From Sanchytrium tribonematis (taxonomy: Eukaryota > Sanchytriomycota > Sanchytriomycetes > Sanchytriales > Sanchytriaceae), in contig JADGIG010000002.1 in NCBI GenBank assembly GCA_018985235.1, forward strand, positions 1-64,000: a stretch of 64,000 bases of DNA, written 5' to 3'. How positions within the stretch are numbered: position 1 is the first letter of the stretch; each line of letters begins with the position of its first letter. Both the position numbers and the translations under genes were made by a program. Below, piece after piece: positions 46,482-56,999 of this stretch. Below the pieces are notes generated by a model. That model was not told where the DNA came from. It did not search any database and saw nothing but the letters and a program-made list of their open reading frames with translations.

Positions 46482-47802
46482 ATGACACCCAAATCTTTGA
46501 TTAAAGTTCAATCTGTAAGTTCGGGGAGCTTCAAATTTGCGAGGGAAGTTGCAAACGGTATACTTTCTTCTAAGAAGAAGGAGGAGTATTTTCCGAACGG
46601 GTTTTCAAAATTCATGGACAGTTTATTTTTAAATCCTTCATTTCAAATAACTGTTGTGCGGGAACTCGTATTTTAATTTGACTTAGGAGAGCCTTTTGAG
46701 TGACCCGGTAAAAAGAAATTTGGCAAAGAAGTACGACTTGGAAGAGCTCAGCCTTAACATTGATATTGACGATGAATCTAAAAGGGGGCATGAATTTCCT
46801 ATAATTGACAAAGAATTCCTATACCCGAAAGATTTGGACCTCAGGTTTCAGAGAGAATTCATTTCTAGATATTATCCACAACACCTACCAAAAGAAGATA
46901 AATATCTCACTCCAGATGGTAGGTACCACCCCAAAATGCTAATTTATAAACTTAAAAACAAATCATCGAAAAAGTTTTTGATGTATTTTTCAGGTGGTGC
47001 TTTTTTAATGAATCACCACACTATGTTTATGCATTTTCCAAAGTACTATCCCGAATATAATCTTGTTTTTGTGCAATATGGAATGTCTCCTGAATTTTCC
47101 TATCCGCGCGGAATTATTGATGCCATTGATGCCTATCATACAATTTGCACAAAATATTCACCAGAATCGATTGTTTTAATGGGAGACTCTGCTGGCGGAC
47201 ATTTGTCTCTTCAAGTAGCAGTTTATGTAGCTTTAAATTTTGAAAAAGACTACAGGGAAGAAGATGAAGCAATCGGCAGAAGTACTCGAAACCTGAGCAC
47301 GTTCTACCTAAAACCAGCATGTTTGGTACTTTTATCTCCTTGGACAGACATGACTTTAGAAGGCAGATCAGTTGAATATAATGGCAAGAATGACTCTATA
47401 AAGCCAAGTTTTGGTCTTCACAAATTTCGAGAGCTGTACCTGGGGCTTCCTTTAGAATCTAATCCTGAAAGAAAAGAATTACCTTTTATCCAAGCAGGTG
47501 AAAATCATTTCAGGACCATGCCCATGCTCACGGATGAAGATTTAAAAAGACCCCAATTTAGTCCCTTTTACTATGATAAAGAAATTTTGGCACTTCTTCC
47601 TCCAATTAACATTCAGACTGGTGATAAAGAAATACTACTTTCTGATAATGAGTCGATGGCTCTGAAATTAAAAGAAATCAAAGTTGATTGTAAATGGTCT
47701 GTTTACCCATTTCAAGTGCACATGTGGCAATCATTGCCCTGGATGGAAACGACTAAAGGAAGTTTCGAAGAAGGAAGACTATTTGTTAAAGAACATGAGT
47801 AA
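46482..47802 (+). CDS. alpha/beta hydrolase fold-3 family (HSL/steryl-deacetylase-like), 1 intron
   Basis: Exons 46482..46667 and 46687..47802 give 433 residues. The N-terminal 62 residues form a cap region. The nucleophile elbow is GDSAGGHLSLQ. The oxyanion motif, normally HGGG, reads FSGGAF. The acid Asp is in QTGDKEILLS and the catalytic His in QVHMWQSLPW. This resembles the Say1/arylacetamide-deacetylase group that hydrolyses acetylated sterols or lipids. Unspliced, exon 1 stops 2 codons after the junction; the second part has no ATG near its start, only TTG, so the join is needed. Substrate unknown. Confidence 0.82.
46668..46686 (+). other. 19-nt intron, hydrolase gene
   Basis: Sequence gtattttaatttgacttag, phase 0. 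It joins TVVREL to ESLLSDPVKRN. Branch-type A at -6 (tgAc ttag). Confidence 0.88.
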
Positions 47803-47807
47803 ATTTA

Positions 47808-50375
47808 TTATTTGTCTTTCGCGTCTCTCAGCTTGTTTTTAATATATTGTTCAAGAGTGGGTGGTGGTGGATTCGCATATACCAAGGGTGGGGTATTAGG
47901 TTTCTTAGTTTCCAGCTCACCATTTGCCAGCGTATTGAATGCTGGCAGATTATGTGAAGCATCAAATGAGAGCGACGGTAGTTGTTGTGAGTCCACATTT
48001 TTTGAGAATCCCAAGGTAGGAAGTGGTTTTTCCTCCTTTATGCTAGAAACCGAAGTATAGAGAGGCAATTTATCAGGTGTGTCGGAATTTTCAGCAATAG
48101 AATTTGTGGGCAAATTAATCTGTGGTGGATTTGTCATATTTGTCATACTAGGCTTCAAAGAGTTACGGAGCTGTGAAAGTGCTTGTATAGTCTCTGAAGG
48201 AGGCAGACGCTGTTCTGGAACTGGGCCCTGAAATCGCTGTTGAAGTGATGCTCGACGGAGCAAATTTGCATTGGCATAATCAAATTGAGTTCTCAGTAGC
48301 TCATCCGGAGACCGTTTCATGATTTCGTGTATATTTGAACTTAATCTTTGATCATCAAGATCAATAGGAATCTCAACAGCTTTTTTCATTCTGGATCGCT
48401 TCTTCTTCCTCGCTTCTTCCAACATTGAAGCTGTAATTTGAGGAAGAGAAGGAGGAGTTTTCGGTTCCTGCAAATTATTTTCTCTAAAGCTATTAAAATA
48501 GTTTTTAATCTGAGTGGGGCTTTTAGAATAATCCATGTATTTCGAAAGTTCCTCCCAATTTTCGCCACAAACATTTAAAGCTTCATTGAATAGAGATTTG
48601 TCGTCCGCAGTCCAGTAACTCGATTTCAAAAATGTTCGAGGGACCTCCGCATTTGTGATCGTCTCAACTGCTGGTGGCAAAAGAAGTTGCTCAGGCTCTA
48701 AAGAAGGTGTTGCGACAGGCGTGTTGGAATGGTCGCTTACGGTTCCAGCGTTCTCTTCTTCTTTTCGCTTACGACGGGAATTATAAAAGAAGGTCCGAAT
48801 GTGTTGCTCTGTTTTAGGCGTGCCTGTGTTTTTTTCATTTATAATGTCTGTTATTTTTTTAAAATCTCGACCAAAATTATCAAATGCATCAAACGCTACC
48901 GCTTTCTCCTCGTCCGTCCACTTGATGGTAGTTTTAATTTTTTGACGCCGTTTTTCATCATCGTTTTCAATGTTTGACTCTGGTTTTCCAATTTTCTTTC
49001 GCTTCCGTCTAAGAGCCGGAAATCGATATTTTAAATAGTAATAAAGCTCAATGGTTTCTCTTCGAGACAGTTCCAGCTCTTTGGATATAGTATCAAAATC
49101 TTTGCCATGTTCTTGGTAAAGTTGTACGAATTTGGCTGTAATTCCTGGTTTTTTGGACGAAAGAATCCCAAAAATATGATTTCGATGACGAAGAAATGGA
49201 TTTTTAATAACAAAGCCATCATAGTTCGCACAATTATGCATTCGGGATATGTTTTTAAACAAACTTACAAAGTCTGAGAAATTAGAGTTAACCTCAGCAA
49301 AATGTTCCATAATATAGACATTGGATTGTTTTTCTAAAAAAAATTGAGGCAAGACATTTAGTATTTTCATAGGTGGTACGTTGGCAGAGCCTTGTGATAT
49401 TCGAGTAGGATCTTCCCATTGGGACGCAATCTGAATTTTAGCCAAAATTTCTTGAAATTCAATTTCAGTGGTGGTGTTTTGTAATCTTGGGCCACTGGCT
49501 TCAATGTTGGGAAGCTCAAGCTCAGATTTTCTTAGCTTCTGAGAGAGCCTATTTGATTCTTGAAATTTTCTACCCAAAAAAGTTATTTGACTCAGGTTTT
49601 GCTCATAGTTTTGGTGAATATAGCTTAAAATGAAGTGATTGAGCGATGAGCGGTATATTTCGTTTACAGGATCAGTAGTTGCATCTGCATTTGGGGGGTT
49701 AAATTTTTCCATCGTAACTTTCTGAGAAACTTTGTTCTCGATCAAATTATGGTTGTTACTCAGAGCTGATACTTCCTCCTCAATATCAAGTTCATTCTGC
49801 AGGATTTTAATTGCAAATTCTTGCTCTTTTGGATTCAATATGTGAAAGGAAGATTCAAATATAGATAATACTGGATGGCTAAATCCAACCCTCGCACTAG
49901 TCATTTGGGCCCTAGAAGATGACTTGGTCTGAAATTCAGGAATTGGAGACTTTAATTCTTGTATTTTTTGATCGATTTTTTCCATTTTTGCGATCAAATC
50001 AAAAGGTTGTGCCAAATCGATGTTTGAAGAAATTTTTTCTTCTTTGGAATCTTCTTTGGAATCTTCTTTGTCGGGTTTGAAGGTTTCTTCAATTATCTCG
50101 CCTTCTTCCACAGACTCTGCTATAGAGCTTGTGTCCATTAGATCCTCGTGGGTGTGTATATTTTCAAACAATTCCTCTTCCTCAATATTTAATTCATTCA
50201 AAATTGGCAATGTGAAATATCTTGTTGAACCTTTAGCGGCACTTGGCCGAAGGAAATCTCTCAAATTAACAGGAGCAATTATTCTGTCCACTGTAAATTT
50301 CCGAGTGCCAAAATTCATCCTCCTTGTTTTGTTATGATCAATATTTATGTCAAGAAAATTTATAGTTTGTAACAT
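47808..50375 (-). CDS. SNT1: Snt1/NCoR-like SANT corepressor
   Basis: 855 residues. Three SANT domains: 411-455 (GITAKFVQLYQEHGKDFDTI), 484-536 (IKWTDEEKAVAFDAFDNFGRDF) and 586-634 (SYWTADDKSLFNEALNVCGENW). A mid-N-terminal helical region with DPTRISQ and FAEVNSNFSDFVSLF fits the conserved Snt1/NCoR zone. An acidic tract has a short repeat (KEDSKEDSKEE, about 103-113). Snt1 is the scaffold of the Set3/NCoR deacetylase complex with Hos2, also encoded here at 62966. The ATG abuts the stop of the upstream gene; ATG codon 20 is an alternative start. Confidence 0.85.
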   Translation of the reverse strand: MLQTINFLDINIDHNKTRRMNFGTRKFTVDRIIAPVNLRDFLRPSAAKGSTRYFTLPILNELNIEEEELFENIHTHEDLMDTSSIAESVEEGEIIEETFKPDKEDSKEDSKEEKISSNIDLAQPFDLIAKMEKIDQKIQELKSPIPEFQTKSSSRAQMTSARVGFSHPVLSIFESSFHILNPKEQEFAIKILQNELDIEEEVSALSNNHNLIENKVSQKVTMEKFNPPNADATTDPVNEIYRSSLNHFILSYIHQNYEQNLSQITFLGRKFQESNRLSQKLRKSELELPNIEASGPRLQNTTTEIEFQEILAKIQIASQWEDPTRISQGSANVPPMKILNVLPQFFLEKQSNVYIMEHFAEVNSNFSDFVSLFKNISRMHNCANYDGFVIKNPFLRHRNHIFGILSSKKPGITAKFVQLYQEHGKDFDTISKELELSRRETIELYYYLKYRFPALRRKRKKIGKPESNIENDDEKRRQKIKTTIKWTDEEKAVAFDAFDNFGRDFKKITDIINEKNTGTPKTEQHIRTFFYNSRRKRKEEENAGTVSDHSNTPVATPSLEPEQLLLPPAVETITNAEVPRTFLKSSYWTADDKSLFNEALNVCGENWEELSKYMDYSKSPTQIKNYFNSFRENNLQEPKTPPSLPQITASMLEEARKKKRSRMKKAVEIPIDLDDQRLSSNIHEIMKRSPDELLRTQFDYANANLLRRASLQQRFQGPVPEQRLPPSETIQALSQLRNSLKPSMTNMTNPPQINLPTNSIAENSDTPDKLPLYTSVSSIKEEKPLPTLGFSKNVDSQQLPSLSFDASHNLPAFNTLANGELETKKPNTPPLVYANPPPPTLEQYIKNKLRDAKDK

Positions 50376-51377
50376 TTATTGACTGAGTGAAATCGATGAG
50401 CATGATTCCAAATCAGTAAATCTTTGATCTTCTGACATAAATGGTAAAAAAACTTTCTGTAAATTTCCATCAGCAACAATATGTTTCGCACTCAAACTAA
50501 TATAGTCATGAATCATAGACCAATCGATTCTTGTATTGTATAGCTCCATAAACTTTGAATTGAGAGTAGTTATAACTTTCACATCAAGATAGTAATACTT
50601 TAATTGAATCTTGCGAACTTGTTTACGAGGACCGCTAATAAATAACAAAACATTATCTCTTCCGGCGACCAACTTATCTATACACTTTAAATTAAGTTTG
50701 TCTTGCAATTTAATTGCAATGGAATAAAATTTGGAATCCTGTAAAACTTTTTGGTAGAGAAGGATTGAGGTTTTCAATTCCTCAGTTAAAGCAGACATCT
50801 CAAACAAAACATAATTGGTTATTTCTGCAGCAATATTATTAGGTATCTCTAAAAGTGGAATCTGCAAGTCTTTCAATGGAAGATTCGGATCAATACTTAT
50901 TATCATGTCAGAAGTCTCAAATAATTGCTTTGCTTCATTTACGGTACCGTAAATTCCCTTGAGTTTCTTAGTGGGGACCTTTGAAGGTAGAATCAATTTG
51001 TTCAAAAGCAGCTCACGTTTTGAGACCATTCCGGCCAAAAATGATTTGACATAGTAATTAAGAAGAATGATCCCATGATGCCCTTTAACATCTACTGCAA
51101 TATATCTAAATTTTTCAGATTGCAAGTAAATCTGCATTAATGGCTTGATTTTTGATGTGAACTTGGTATCGATTGTCAAAATATTCAATTCCTTAATTAA
51201 AGATATCATTTTTGATGGAAGAACAAACTCGTTGTTGTCGCTGCACCATAATTCATTACATGTGGGAAATTGCCTAAATTTTGGAGACGCGAATTCGACC
51301 TTGATTTGATGATGTCTATAATGCACAAACAATCCGGTAAATGTTAAAAAGGTACTGGCAAGAATAATATTATGCAT
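50376..51377 (-). CDS. membrane-anchored protein of 333 aa, unknown
   Basis: An N-terminal hydrophobic helix (MHNIILASTFLTFTGLFVHY) precedes a mixed alpha/beta domain with strands such as RYIAVDVKGHHGIILLNYYV, MIISIDPNLPLKDLQ, VLLFISGP and YYLDVKVITTLN. This could be a Rossmann-like fold or an anchored hydrolase. No catalytic motif recognised. It is followed without gap by SNT1 on the same strand (stop CAATAA, then ATG). It starts 55 nt from a divergent unknown gene, so the two share a promoter region. No intron needed. Confidence 0.55.
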   Translation of the reverse strand: MHNIILASTFLTFTGLFVHYRHHQIKVEFASPKFRQFPTCNELWCSDNNEFVLPSKMISLIKELNILTIDTKFTSKIKPLMQIYLQSEKFRYIAVDVKGHHGIILLNYYVKSFLAGMVSKRELLLNKLILPSKVPTKKLKGIYGTVNEAKQLFETSDMIISIDPNLPLKDLQIPLLEIPNNIAAEITNYVLFEMSALTEELKTSILLYQKVLQDSKFYSIAIKLQDKLNLKCIDKLVAGRDNVLLFISGPRKQVRKIQLKYYYLDVKVITTLNSKFMELYNTRIDWSMIHDYISLSAKHIVADGNLQKVFLPFMSEDQRFTDLESCSSISLSQ

Positions 51378-51432
51378 TCAGTTTGAGAACTTTACGTATC
51401 AATCACATGAATGCTATATTCCGTCCTGAATC

Positions 51433-52260
51433 ATGGGGCGCGTTATGTCAAATGACACGACGGACTTAGATATTCAAACCATTCTTAATTTTTCCTTACT
51501 ATTGGGAAATTTTAAGATTCTTACCTTTGGTAATTTGAGTGAACTCATTTTCAAGCTAACTCAAAGCGTGCCGGACCCTTTATACAAAAAACTATTGTAT
51601 GGGAAAGACAATAAGGAAGTACAATTAGCCGTAGGAACTGAGCTGCTAATTGTAAAGCATGTGATTTTGGACAACAAATTTAGTTTCTTGGTGCTTGTCA
51701 ATTCCAAAATATGCAATAACATAAACGATAGATTCAAATTTTTATTGTATCCTGGCTTGTCTATCAGTGAACACCATATTGAACCGCTTTACAGAGCGGC
51801 ATATAATGAAGAATTACCAACGGATTATAAGAGTCATTTTTGCCTTAAAAGCATCTCAGCATCTAGTTCTACAAACTTGCTTTCTCCGAAACCCGATTTT
51901 CAAGACCAAATGTATCACGAATTGCTCAAGGAAATCGATTTTATTTCGAATTTTATTTCAAATAATGATCCCTCTGATGTTACTGCACTGCAGCAATCAT
52001 TGATTTTGGCTAAATGTTTTGTTGAAAAAGTCCCCGAAAGCTGGATTTCTTCTTTCCGAAATGATTATCACAGAAAAGAAATTTGGAATTTCCCTTCAAC
52101 GATCGATTGGGAACCGTTACTAAATACAGTTGTGAATATTAATTTACCAGCTGGTTTTAAATTGTTTACACTTAAAGTCAATAAATTATCTTCCAATTTC
52201 CGACAAGCCTCGTCATGTCAGATTCGAAATTCTTTTCTAAAACAAAAGTTCATGAGTTAA
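51433..52260 (+). CDS. protein of 275 aa, unknown
   Basis: Starts MGRVMSNDTTD. It has alternating hydrophobic strands and helices (TILNFSLLLGNFKILTFG; LLIVKHVILDNKFSFLVLVN; FRNDYHRKEIWNFPSTIDW). No family recognised and no catalytic motif seen. Its last 46 nt overlap the start of the beta-adaptin gene in another frame. Since the adaptin start MSDSK is the family start, the overlap looks real, unless the end of this gene is spliced in a way I could not find. Confidence 0.5.
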   Translation: MGRVMSNDTTDLDIQTILNFSLLLGNFKILTFGNLSELIFKLTQSVPDPLYKKLLYGKDNKEVQLAVGTELLIVKHVILDNKFSFLVLVNSKICNNINDRFKFLLYPGLSISEHHIEPLYRAAYNEELPTDYKSHFCLKSISASSSTNLLSPKPDFQDQMYHELLKEIDFISNFISNNDPSDVTALQQSLILAKCFVEKVPESWISSFRNDYHRKEIWNFPSTIDWEPLLNTVVNINLPAGFKLFTLKVNKLSSNFRQASSCQIRNSFLKQKFMS

Positions 52261-55021
52261 AAGCAGAATTGTTGGATAATAGAGACACCAAAAACACCAG
52301 AAAGTTGTCTGCTTTGCAGAAAATATTAGCTAATATGACAATGGGACAAGATATGTCCTTACTTTTTAATGAAGTGATTAATTGTCTAAGTTATAACAAC
52401 ATAGAAATGAAAAGGCTAGTTTATTTATATTTACAGCACTATGCTAAGCAGAAGCCGGATCTAAGCATAATGGTCATGAACAGTCTCACTAAAGATATCC
52501 AAGACATTAATCCTTTAGTTCAAGTGATGGCACTTAAAACAATTCCGTTTATTGCGAGTGACAAAACAACCAATTCCTTCACGGATGTTCTGAGAAAAGC
52601 CCTGCAGGAAAAGAATCCATATGTAAAAAAATCAGCTGTTATGTGTGTCGTCAAAATAACTCATTCTTTGGCTTTATCTGAGTCCGACCAAGACAAAGAA
52701 TGGGTTATACGAGAGGGTTTGTTGGATATAGTGAGATCATTGGTTCATGACCCATCACCTGCAGTTATGACTTGCAGCTTGACAGCAATTTCACAGATAT
52801 CTGAAGTTGTGCAAGACGTTAAGTTAGAAATCGATTTTGTTACAGCATCCAAAATTGCCACTGCATTAAATGATTGTATTGAGTGGCATCAAATCCAGGT
52901 TTTAGAATACCTTTTGAATTTTATTCCAGGAACAGAGGAAGATGCTCTAAGTATTTCAGATAAAGTTGCGAATAGACTTCAGCATTCGAATAGCGGGATC
53001 GTTTTAGCAACAGCTAGACTAATACTGTATCTTTCAAATTGGTTCAAAGAGGTTGAGACCAAACAAATCTATGTTAAAAAAATCTTGTCCCCTATGATTA
53101 CTCTTTTAAATCATTTCCCAGAGGTTCAGTATGTAGTTTTGAAAAATATTTTGCTAATAATTCAACAAAACCCAACATTTCTAAGTGGCTCTCAATATGT
53201 GAAATCCTTTTTTGTAAAATACAATGACCCAATTTATGTTAAACTCACGAAACTTGAAATTTTGGTACGCATAGTCGACGAAGAAAGTGTACCTCAGGTT
53301 GTGACTGAGTTAAAAGAATATTCTCAAGAAGTCGACATTGAATTTGCACGAAAGTCTGTAAGAAGTATTGGAGTTTGTGCCATGAAAGTGGAATCTATGG
53401 CATCAAAGTGTATCAATGCCCTGGTGGAACTAGCAAAAACTCAGATCTCTTATATTGTACAAGAGGTGATAGTAGTTATGAAAGATCTATTTCGCACATA
53501 TCCCAACAAATATGAAGGCCTTATTTCGCAACTATGTGAACATCTTTCAACCATAGAAGAGCCAGAAGCCAAAGCCTCTATGATATGGATCGTTGGTCAG
53601 TATTCTGATAGAATTGAAAATTCACTTGATGTATTGCAAGAATTTTACAACAAGTGGGATGAGGAACCTTACATTGTAAAACTGGCAATATTAATAGCAA
53701 TTGTCAAATCTTTCTTTTACAAATCCAAAATATTTGAAGCTATTCTAAAAGATATTTTGAAAAAATGTTCAGAAAGTTGTGAAAATCCAGATATTAGAGA
53801 CAGAGGTTTAATGTATTGGCGAATGATCTCAAAAAATCCAAAACAAGCAAAATCAATCGTGTTGAAAGAGAAGCCGGCTGCAAATATTGAAACGGCTGAT
53901 CTCGACGAAAATTTAATAATGGAGCTGATATTCTATTTTGGGACACTGCCCTCAATCACAACAAGAACCCCAAAGAGCAAGATTAAATACAAGCGGAAGG
54001 GAAAAGGTTACATTGGAAATGAAGACAATGGTCCGCTTCAAGTAAATCTTGCCTCGATTGAAGTGGACGATCGAGAGGTATTAAGCCCTGACGGTGGCTT
54101 TATGGTGTCCCCTGTTGATGAGTCCAATTTTCTGAACAAGTATAATCAATACTACGATACAAATTCCAATTCACCAGCTAAAACTAGTCCATCTGAATAT
54201 TTTTTACCACAGGATAATGGTCCAACTATTACCACTACTAACGACGATTCTGGTGAAGACGATATTGATCCAAGGGACATTTCGTCAACAAAAAGTATAA
54301 GAAGTGTTCCGTCAATTAGGAGAGACATTTGGCTCACTTCAGACATCGGCAATGGTTTGTCAATAGAAGGTTATTTCACAAAGCAAAGCAGCTCACTTAC
54401 TGCCAATATGTCAATTACTAATATGACTATCTCTCCAATCCAAAATTTTGCATTATTTTTCGATAAAAATCATTTTGGTTTAAGTCCGTCTGTCATTCCA
54501 AATGCCAATCTACCTTTAGGTCAAACGGCTGATTTCAAATTTGAAATTATTATAAATCCAGCCAAAGTTCTCAAGAAAGATACTTATGATAATTTTAATG
54601 TGCTTAAAGCCGCCATATCGACAAATAAGGGTAGTACTGTTTTTAGTATCAAAGTACCGTTAAAGTATTTGACTCTAGTTGCACCACTTCAATTAAATTT
54701 TGAGAAATTTATATTGGAGGCAAAAGAATTGGCTACACAAGGTCTTCCTTTGATCAAGTCACAATTTCCAATTCCAGTTATAAAACAAACAATTCCTAGC
54801 TTTGACGAGTCGGGCCTTTATATAGTGAACACCAATGAATCAAACGTATGTTTACATTTACTTAGGGAATTATTTTGTATATCCATGCAGTGTTATTAGA
54901 TGGAAACAAATTTTACTGGATCTTACAGTCTTCAAATAATCAAACGACAGTTAGTATGAGATCAACCGCAAAGTACGCGAATGAGTCTTTCAACACTACA
55001 TTCTGGTCTGATGTCTTGTAA
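52215..55021 (+). CDS. AP-1/AP-2 beta adaptin, 1 intron
   Basis: Exons 52215..54845 and 54866..55021 give 928 residues. The start MSDSKFFSKTKVHELKAELL is the family start. The trunk of HEAT-like helices includes LVYLYLQHYAKQKPDLSIMV and NPLVQVMALKTIPFIAS. A hinge (about 590-690) is Ser/Pro/Asp-rich. The appendage begins near 700, and the last exon adds GIILYIHAVLLDGNKFYWIL and FNTTFWSDVL, the family C-terminal block. It is the large beta chain of a clathrin adaptor. AP-1 and AP-2 often share one beta in fungi; the AP-1 sigma gene is also in this window. The TAA stop overlaps AATAAA. Confidence 0.93.
54846..54865 (+). other. 20-nt intron, beta-adaptin gene
   Basis: Sequence gtatgtttacatttacttag, phase 0. 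It joins TNESN to GIILYIHAV in the appendage. Branch-type A at -6 (ttAc ttag). Confidence 0.93.
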
Positions 55022-55039
55022 TAAATTTTATTATAATTT

Positions 55040-55934
55040 TCAGTGAATTACACTTGACAAAACTACTGCTAATATAATCAACAGAAAAATCATACATATG
55101 GATGAATAGCACATCCTCTTTCTATTTTTCTTTTGTTGCTGTAAAGCCTTGTCCATTTCCTGAACTCCTTTTTCTGTGTAGTCAACAGCCGCATTCACAT
55201 TTGTGTCAATTCTGGCCAACATATCCCCTTGTTGATTAACGAGTAAACTCAGGTCCAAAAACAGTTGTTGTAATTCAAGAAGTGATTTCTCGATTTTCAT
55301 CAAATCTTGATGACGCTCTTGTACTTCTGACAATACTCTTTGGGCTTCCCTTTGAGAAGAACCCATCATCTATATAAGTAAGTAGAACCTGCTGTGAAAA
55401 TAATGCATCTGGATTAGGAGAGTTTACAACATTATCGAGCTCTTCCTTCGTCGCACCAGGCTTAATTATCTTATATTGTTTCTCAATTTTGGTTTTGTAG
55501 CGATCCTTAAATTTGTTTTGAGTGTCATTGTACTTCTGAACTTGCTCTTGAAATTGTTTCGCAACCAAGCCGTGTTGAGTCACTCTGATTCTAAAGTCAT
55601 TCGTATTATTTTTACCTGCTTTTTCAAGATCTTTATTTTCTGCATCCATATCTTTCAAAATTTTCCTTATCTCGAAATTTACACCGCTAATATCAACCAT
55701 CAATTGCTCCACAATATCTCTCGTCTTTTTAGAGTCCTCGTCGCTCACCGCTTGGAGAGATCTATTATGAGAATCATCAACTTTATCAACTAAGGTTTTC
55801 AATTTATTCAGTAAACCTTTTACATGCTCAATCCTTTTCAAAAACTCATTACTTACACCACCTTCTTCAGCCTTAATTAAAGAATTAGAGCGGTCTACTC
55901 CATTAGAATTCAATTGATTCATTCTGTCTACCAT
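55040..55934 (-). CDS. plasma-membrane-type syntaxin (Sso/STX1-4), 1 intron
   Basis: Exons 55934..55389 and 55369..55040 give 291 residues. The N-terminal Habc helices start near 28 (NEFLKRIEHVKGLLNKL) with FRIRVTQHGLVAKQFQEQVQ and YKTKIEKQYKIIKPGATKEE. After the intron the Qa-SNARE helix runs VLSEVQERHQDLMKIEKSLL to QQGDMLARIDTNV, with the zero-layer Gln in VNQQGDM, and a C-terminal membrane anchor (CYSSICMIFLLIILAVVLSS) ends the protein. It mediates fusion at the plasma membrane. Confidence 0.95.
55370..55388 (-). other. 19-nt intron, syntaxin gene
   Basis: Sense sequence gttctacttacttatatag, phase 0. It joins ALFSQQ to MMGSSQREAQ. Branch-type A at -6 (ttAt atag). Confidence 0.95.
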
Positions 55935-55982
55935 TCACGAAAAAATTAAATTGGCCTACTTCTAATATAAAAATCAAGTTTT

Positions 55983-56339
55983 TTATTCAAAATTTAAATT
56001 GTAAAGTATTAGTCTCCCATAAAGATCACTAAGATTAGAAAAAGTGACTTTAATCTTTTGTGTTTGGATAGGGTTTGATAAACTAAGATATTGCTTGATA
56101 CCAGAATCTTCCGTCTGAAATGTAAAGGAATTATCAAGTGTCCTCAAATTGACATCAAGGGCCCCAAAGCCTCCTTGGTATTGTATGATAACTTTTGAGA
56201 TTGTCCTTGATTCTTCAAAGTGCAAAGTAATATATTGAGTTTCACCCGAATCAGAGTACCAACAAGACTCCTCTTCCACCATAAACCGATCTGCTTCAAA
56301 GACAGATGACGGGTTAATTGAAGAGACTTTAAGTTTCAT
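55983..56339 (-). CDS. NR2C2AP: NR2C2AP-like discoidin-fold protein
   Basis: 118 residues forming a single F5/8 type C-like domain: VSSINPSSVFEADRFMVEEESCWYSDSGETQYITLHF, then VIIQYQGGFGALDV and KIKVTFSNLSDLYGRLILYNL. The sequence aligns in order with animal nuclear receptor 2C2-associated protein ('CWNSDQG', 'QFQGGF', 'FGR'). Its role outside animals is not established; DNA repair or carbohydrate-binding links are unproven. Stop in GAATAAAA. It starts 9 nt after the end of the LipB gene on the same strand. Confidence 0.85.
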   Translation of the reverse strand: MKLKVSSINPSSVFEADRFMVEEESCWYSDSGETQYITLHFEESRTISKVIIQYQGGFGALDVNLRTLDNSFTFQTEDSGIKQYLSLSNPIQTQKIKVTFSNLSDLYGRLILYNLNFE

Positions 56340-56348
56340 CCTATAATC

Positions 56349-56984
56349 TTACAACAATTTTTTGGGGTCAATAAGTTGTGGTTCAAATTTAAATTGTGCA
56401 CAAAATTCCTGACAGACATCGTCGACAAATGTATCGAAACAAAGCTTTTCGTCCAAACAGGTTTCAACACTCGTCATTTTCATACCTTTTAAACCACATG
56501 GTACTATCTTCTCAAACCATGGCAAAACTTCTTTGGAAAAATTGATCGCAGCACCATGGCAAGTTATAAATCTTTGAACATGAACTCCGATGGACGCGAT
56601 TTTCTTTTGCTCTACATAAACCCCGATGTTGTTGTTTGTCTCCGCGCAAATATTGTATTTTGAAAGTACTGATAGAATGACAGATTCTAACTTATTAATG
56701 TACTCTTTAATTGTGAGATTTAACGCTTTTAAATCCAAAATTGGATATAAAACCAATTGACCAGGACCATGAAAAGTAGTTTGACCGCCCCTTTGCAATT
56801 TAATTACCTGACAAAATGATTGTAAATGAAGGAATTCTGAATTTGTCAATAGTTGTCTTCTTCCGAGAGTGAAAGTTGGATAGTGCTCACAAAGTAGAAC
56901 GCAAAATGTTCTATTATTTTTAAGAGTATTTTGCATTTTTAAAGCTGTATTAAATGGAATTTTACCTAATTTTGAAAAAAGCAT
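56349..56984 (-). CDS. LIP2: octanoyl/lipoyl transferase LipB
   Basis: 211 residues. LipB signatures are HYPTFTLGRR, RGGQTTFHGPGQLVLYPI (substrate loop), KKIASIGVHVQRFITCHGAAIN with the catalytic Lys in the 'K-IA-x-GV' motif, and the catalytic Cys in VPCGLKG. It moves octanoate from acyl carrier protein to lipoyl domains of mitochondrial dehydrogenases (PDH, KGDH, glycine cleavage). No cleavable presequence is obvious; the N-terminus is MLFSKLGKIPFNTALKMQN, which is basic enough to serve. Confidence 0.94.
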   Translation of the reverse strand: MLFSKLGKIPFNTALKMQNTLKNNRTFCVLLCEHYPTFTLGRRQLLTNSEFLHLQSFCQVIKLQRGGQTTFHGPGQLVLYPILDLKALNLTIKEYINKLESVILSVLSKYNICAETNNNIGVYVEQKKIASIGVHVQRFITCHGAAINFSKEVLPWFEKIVPCGLKGMKMTSVETCLDEKLCFDTFVDDVCQEFCAQFKFEPQLIDPKKLL

Positions 56985-56999
56985 TGGTTTTGCGGAGTT

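Noticed and set aside
46482-46676. A separate 64-aa gene before the hydrolase.
   Set aside because: It ends just inside a 19-nt intron that joins it in frame to the hydrolase, which otherwise lacks an ATG.
50036-50072. A short tandem repeat (tctttggaat units) in SNT1.
   Set aside because: It is an in-frame low-complexity acidic repeat within the coding sequence, not a separate element.
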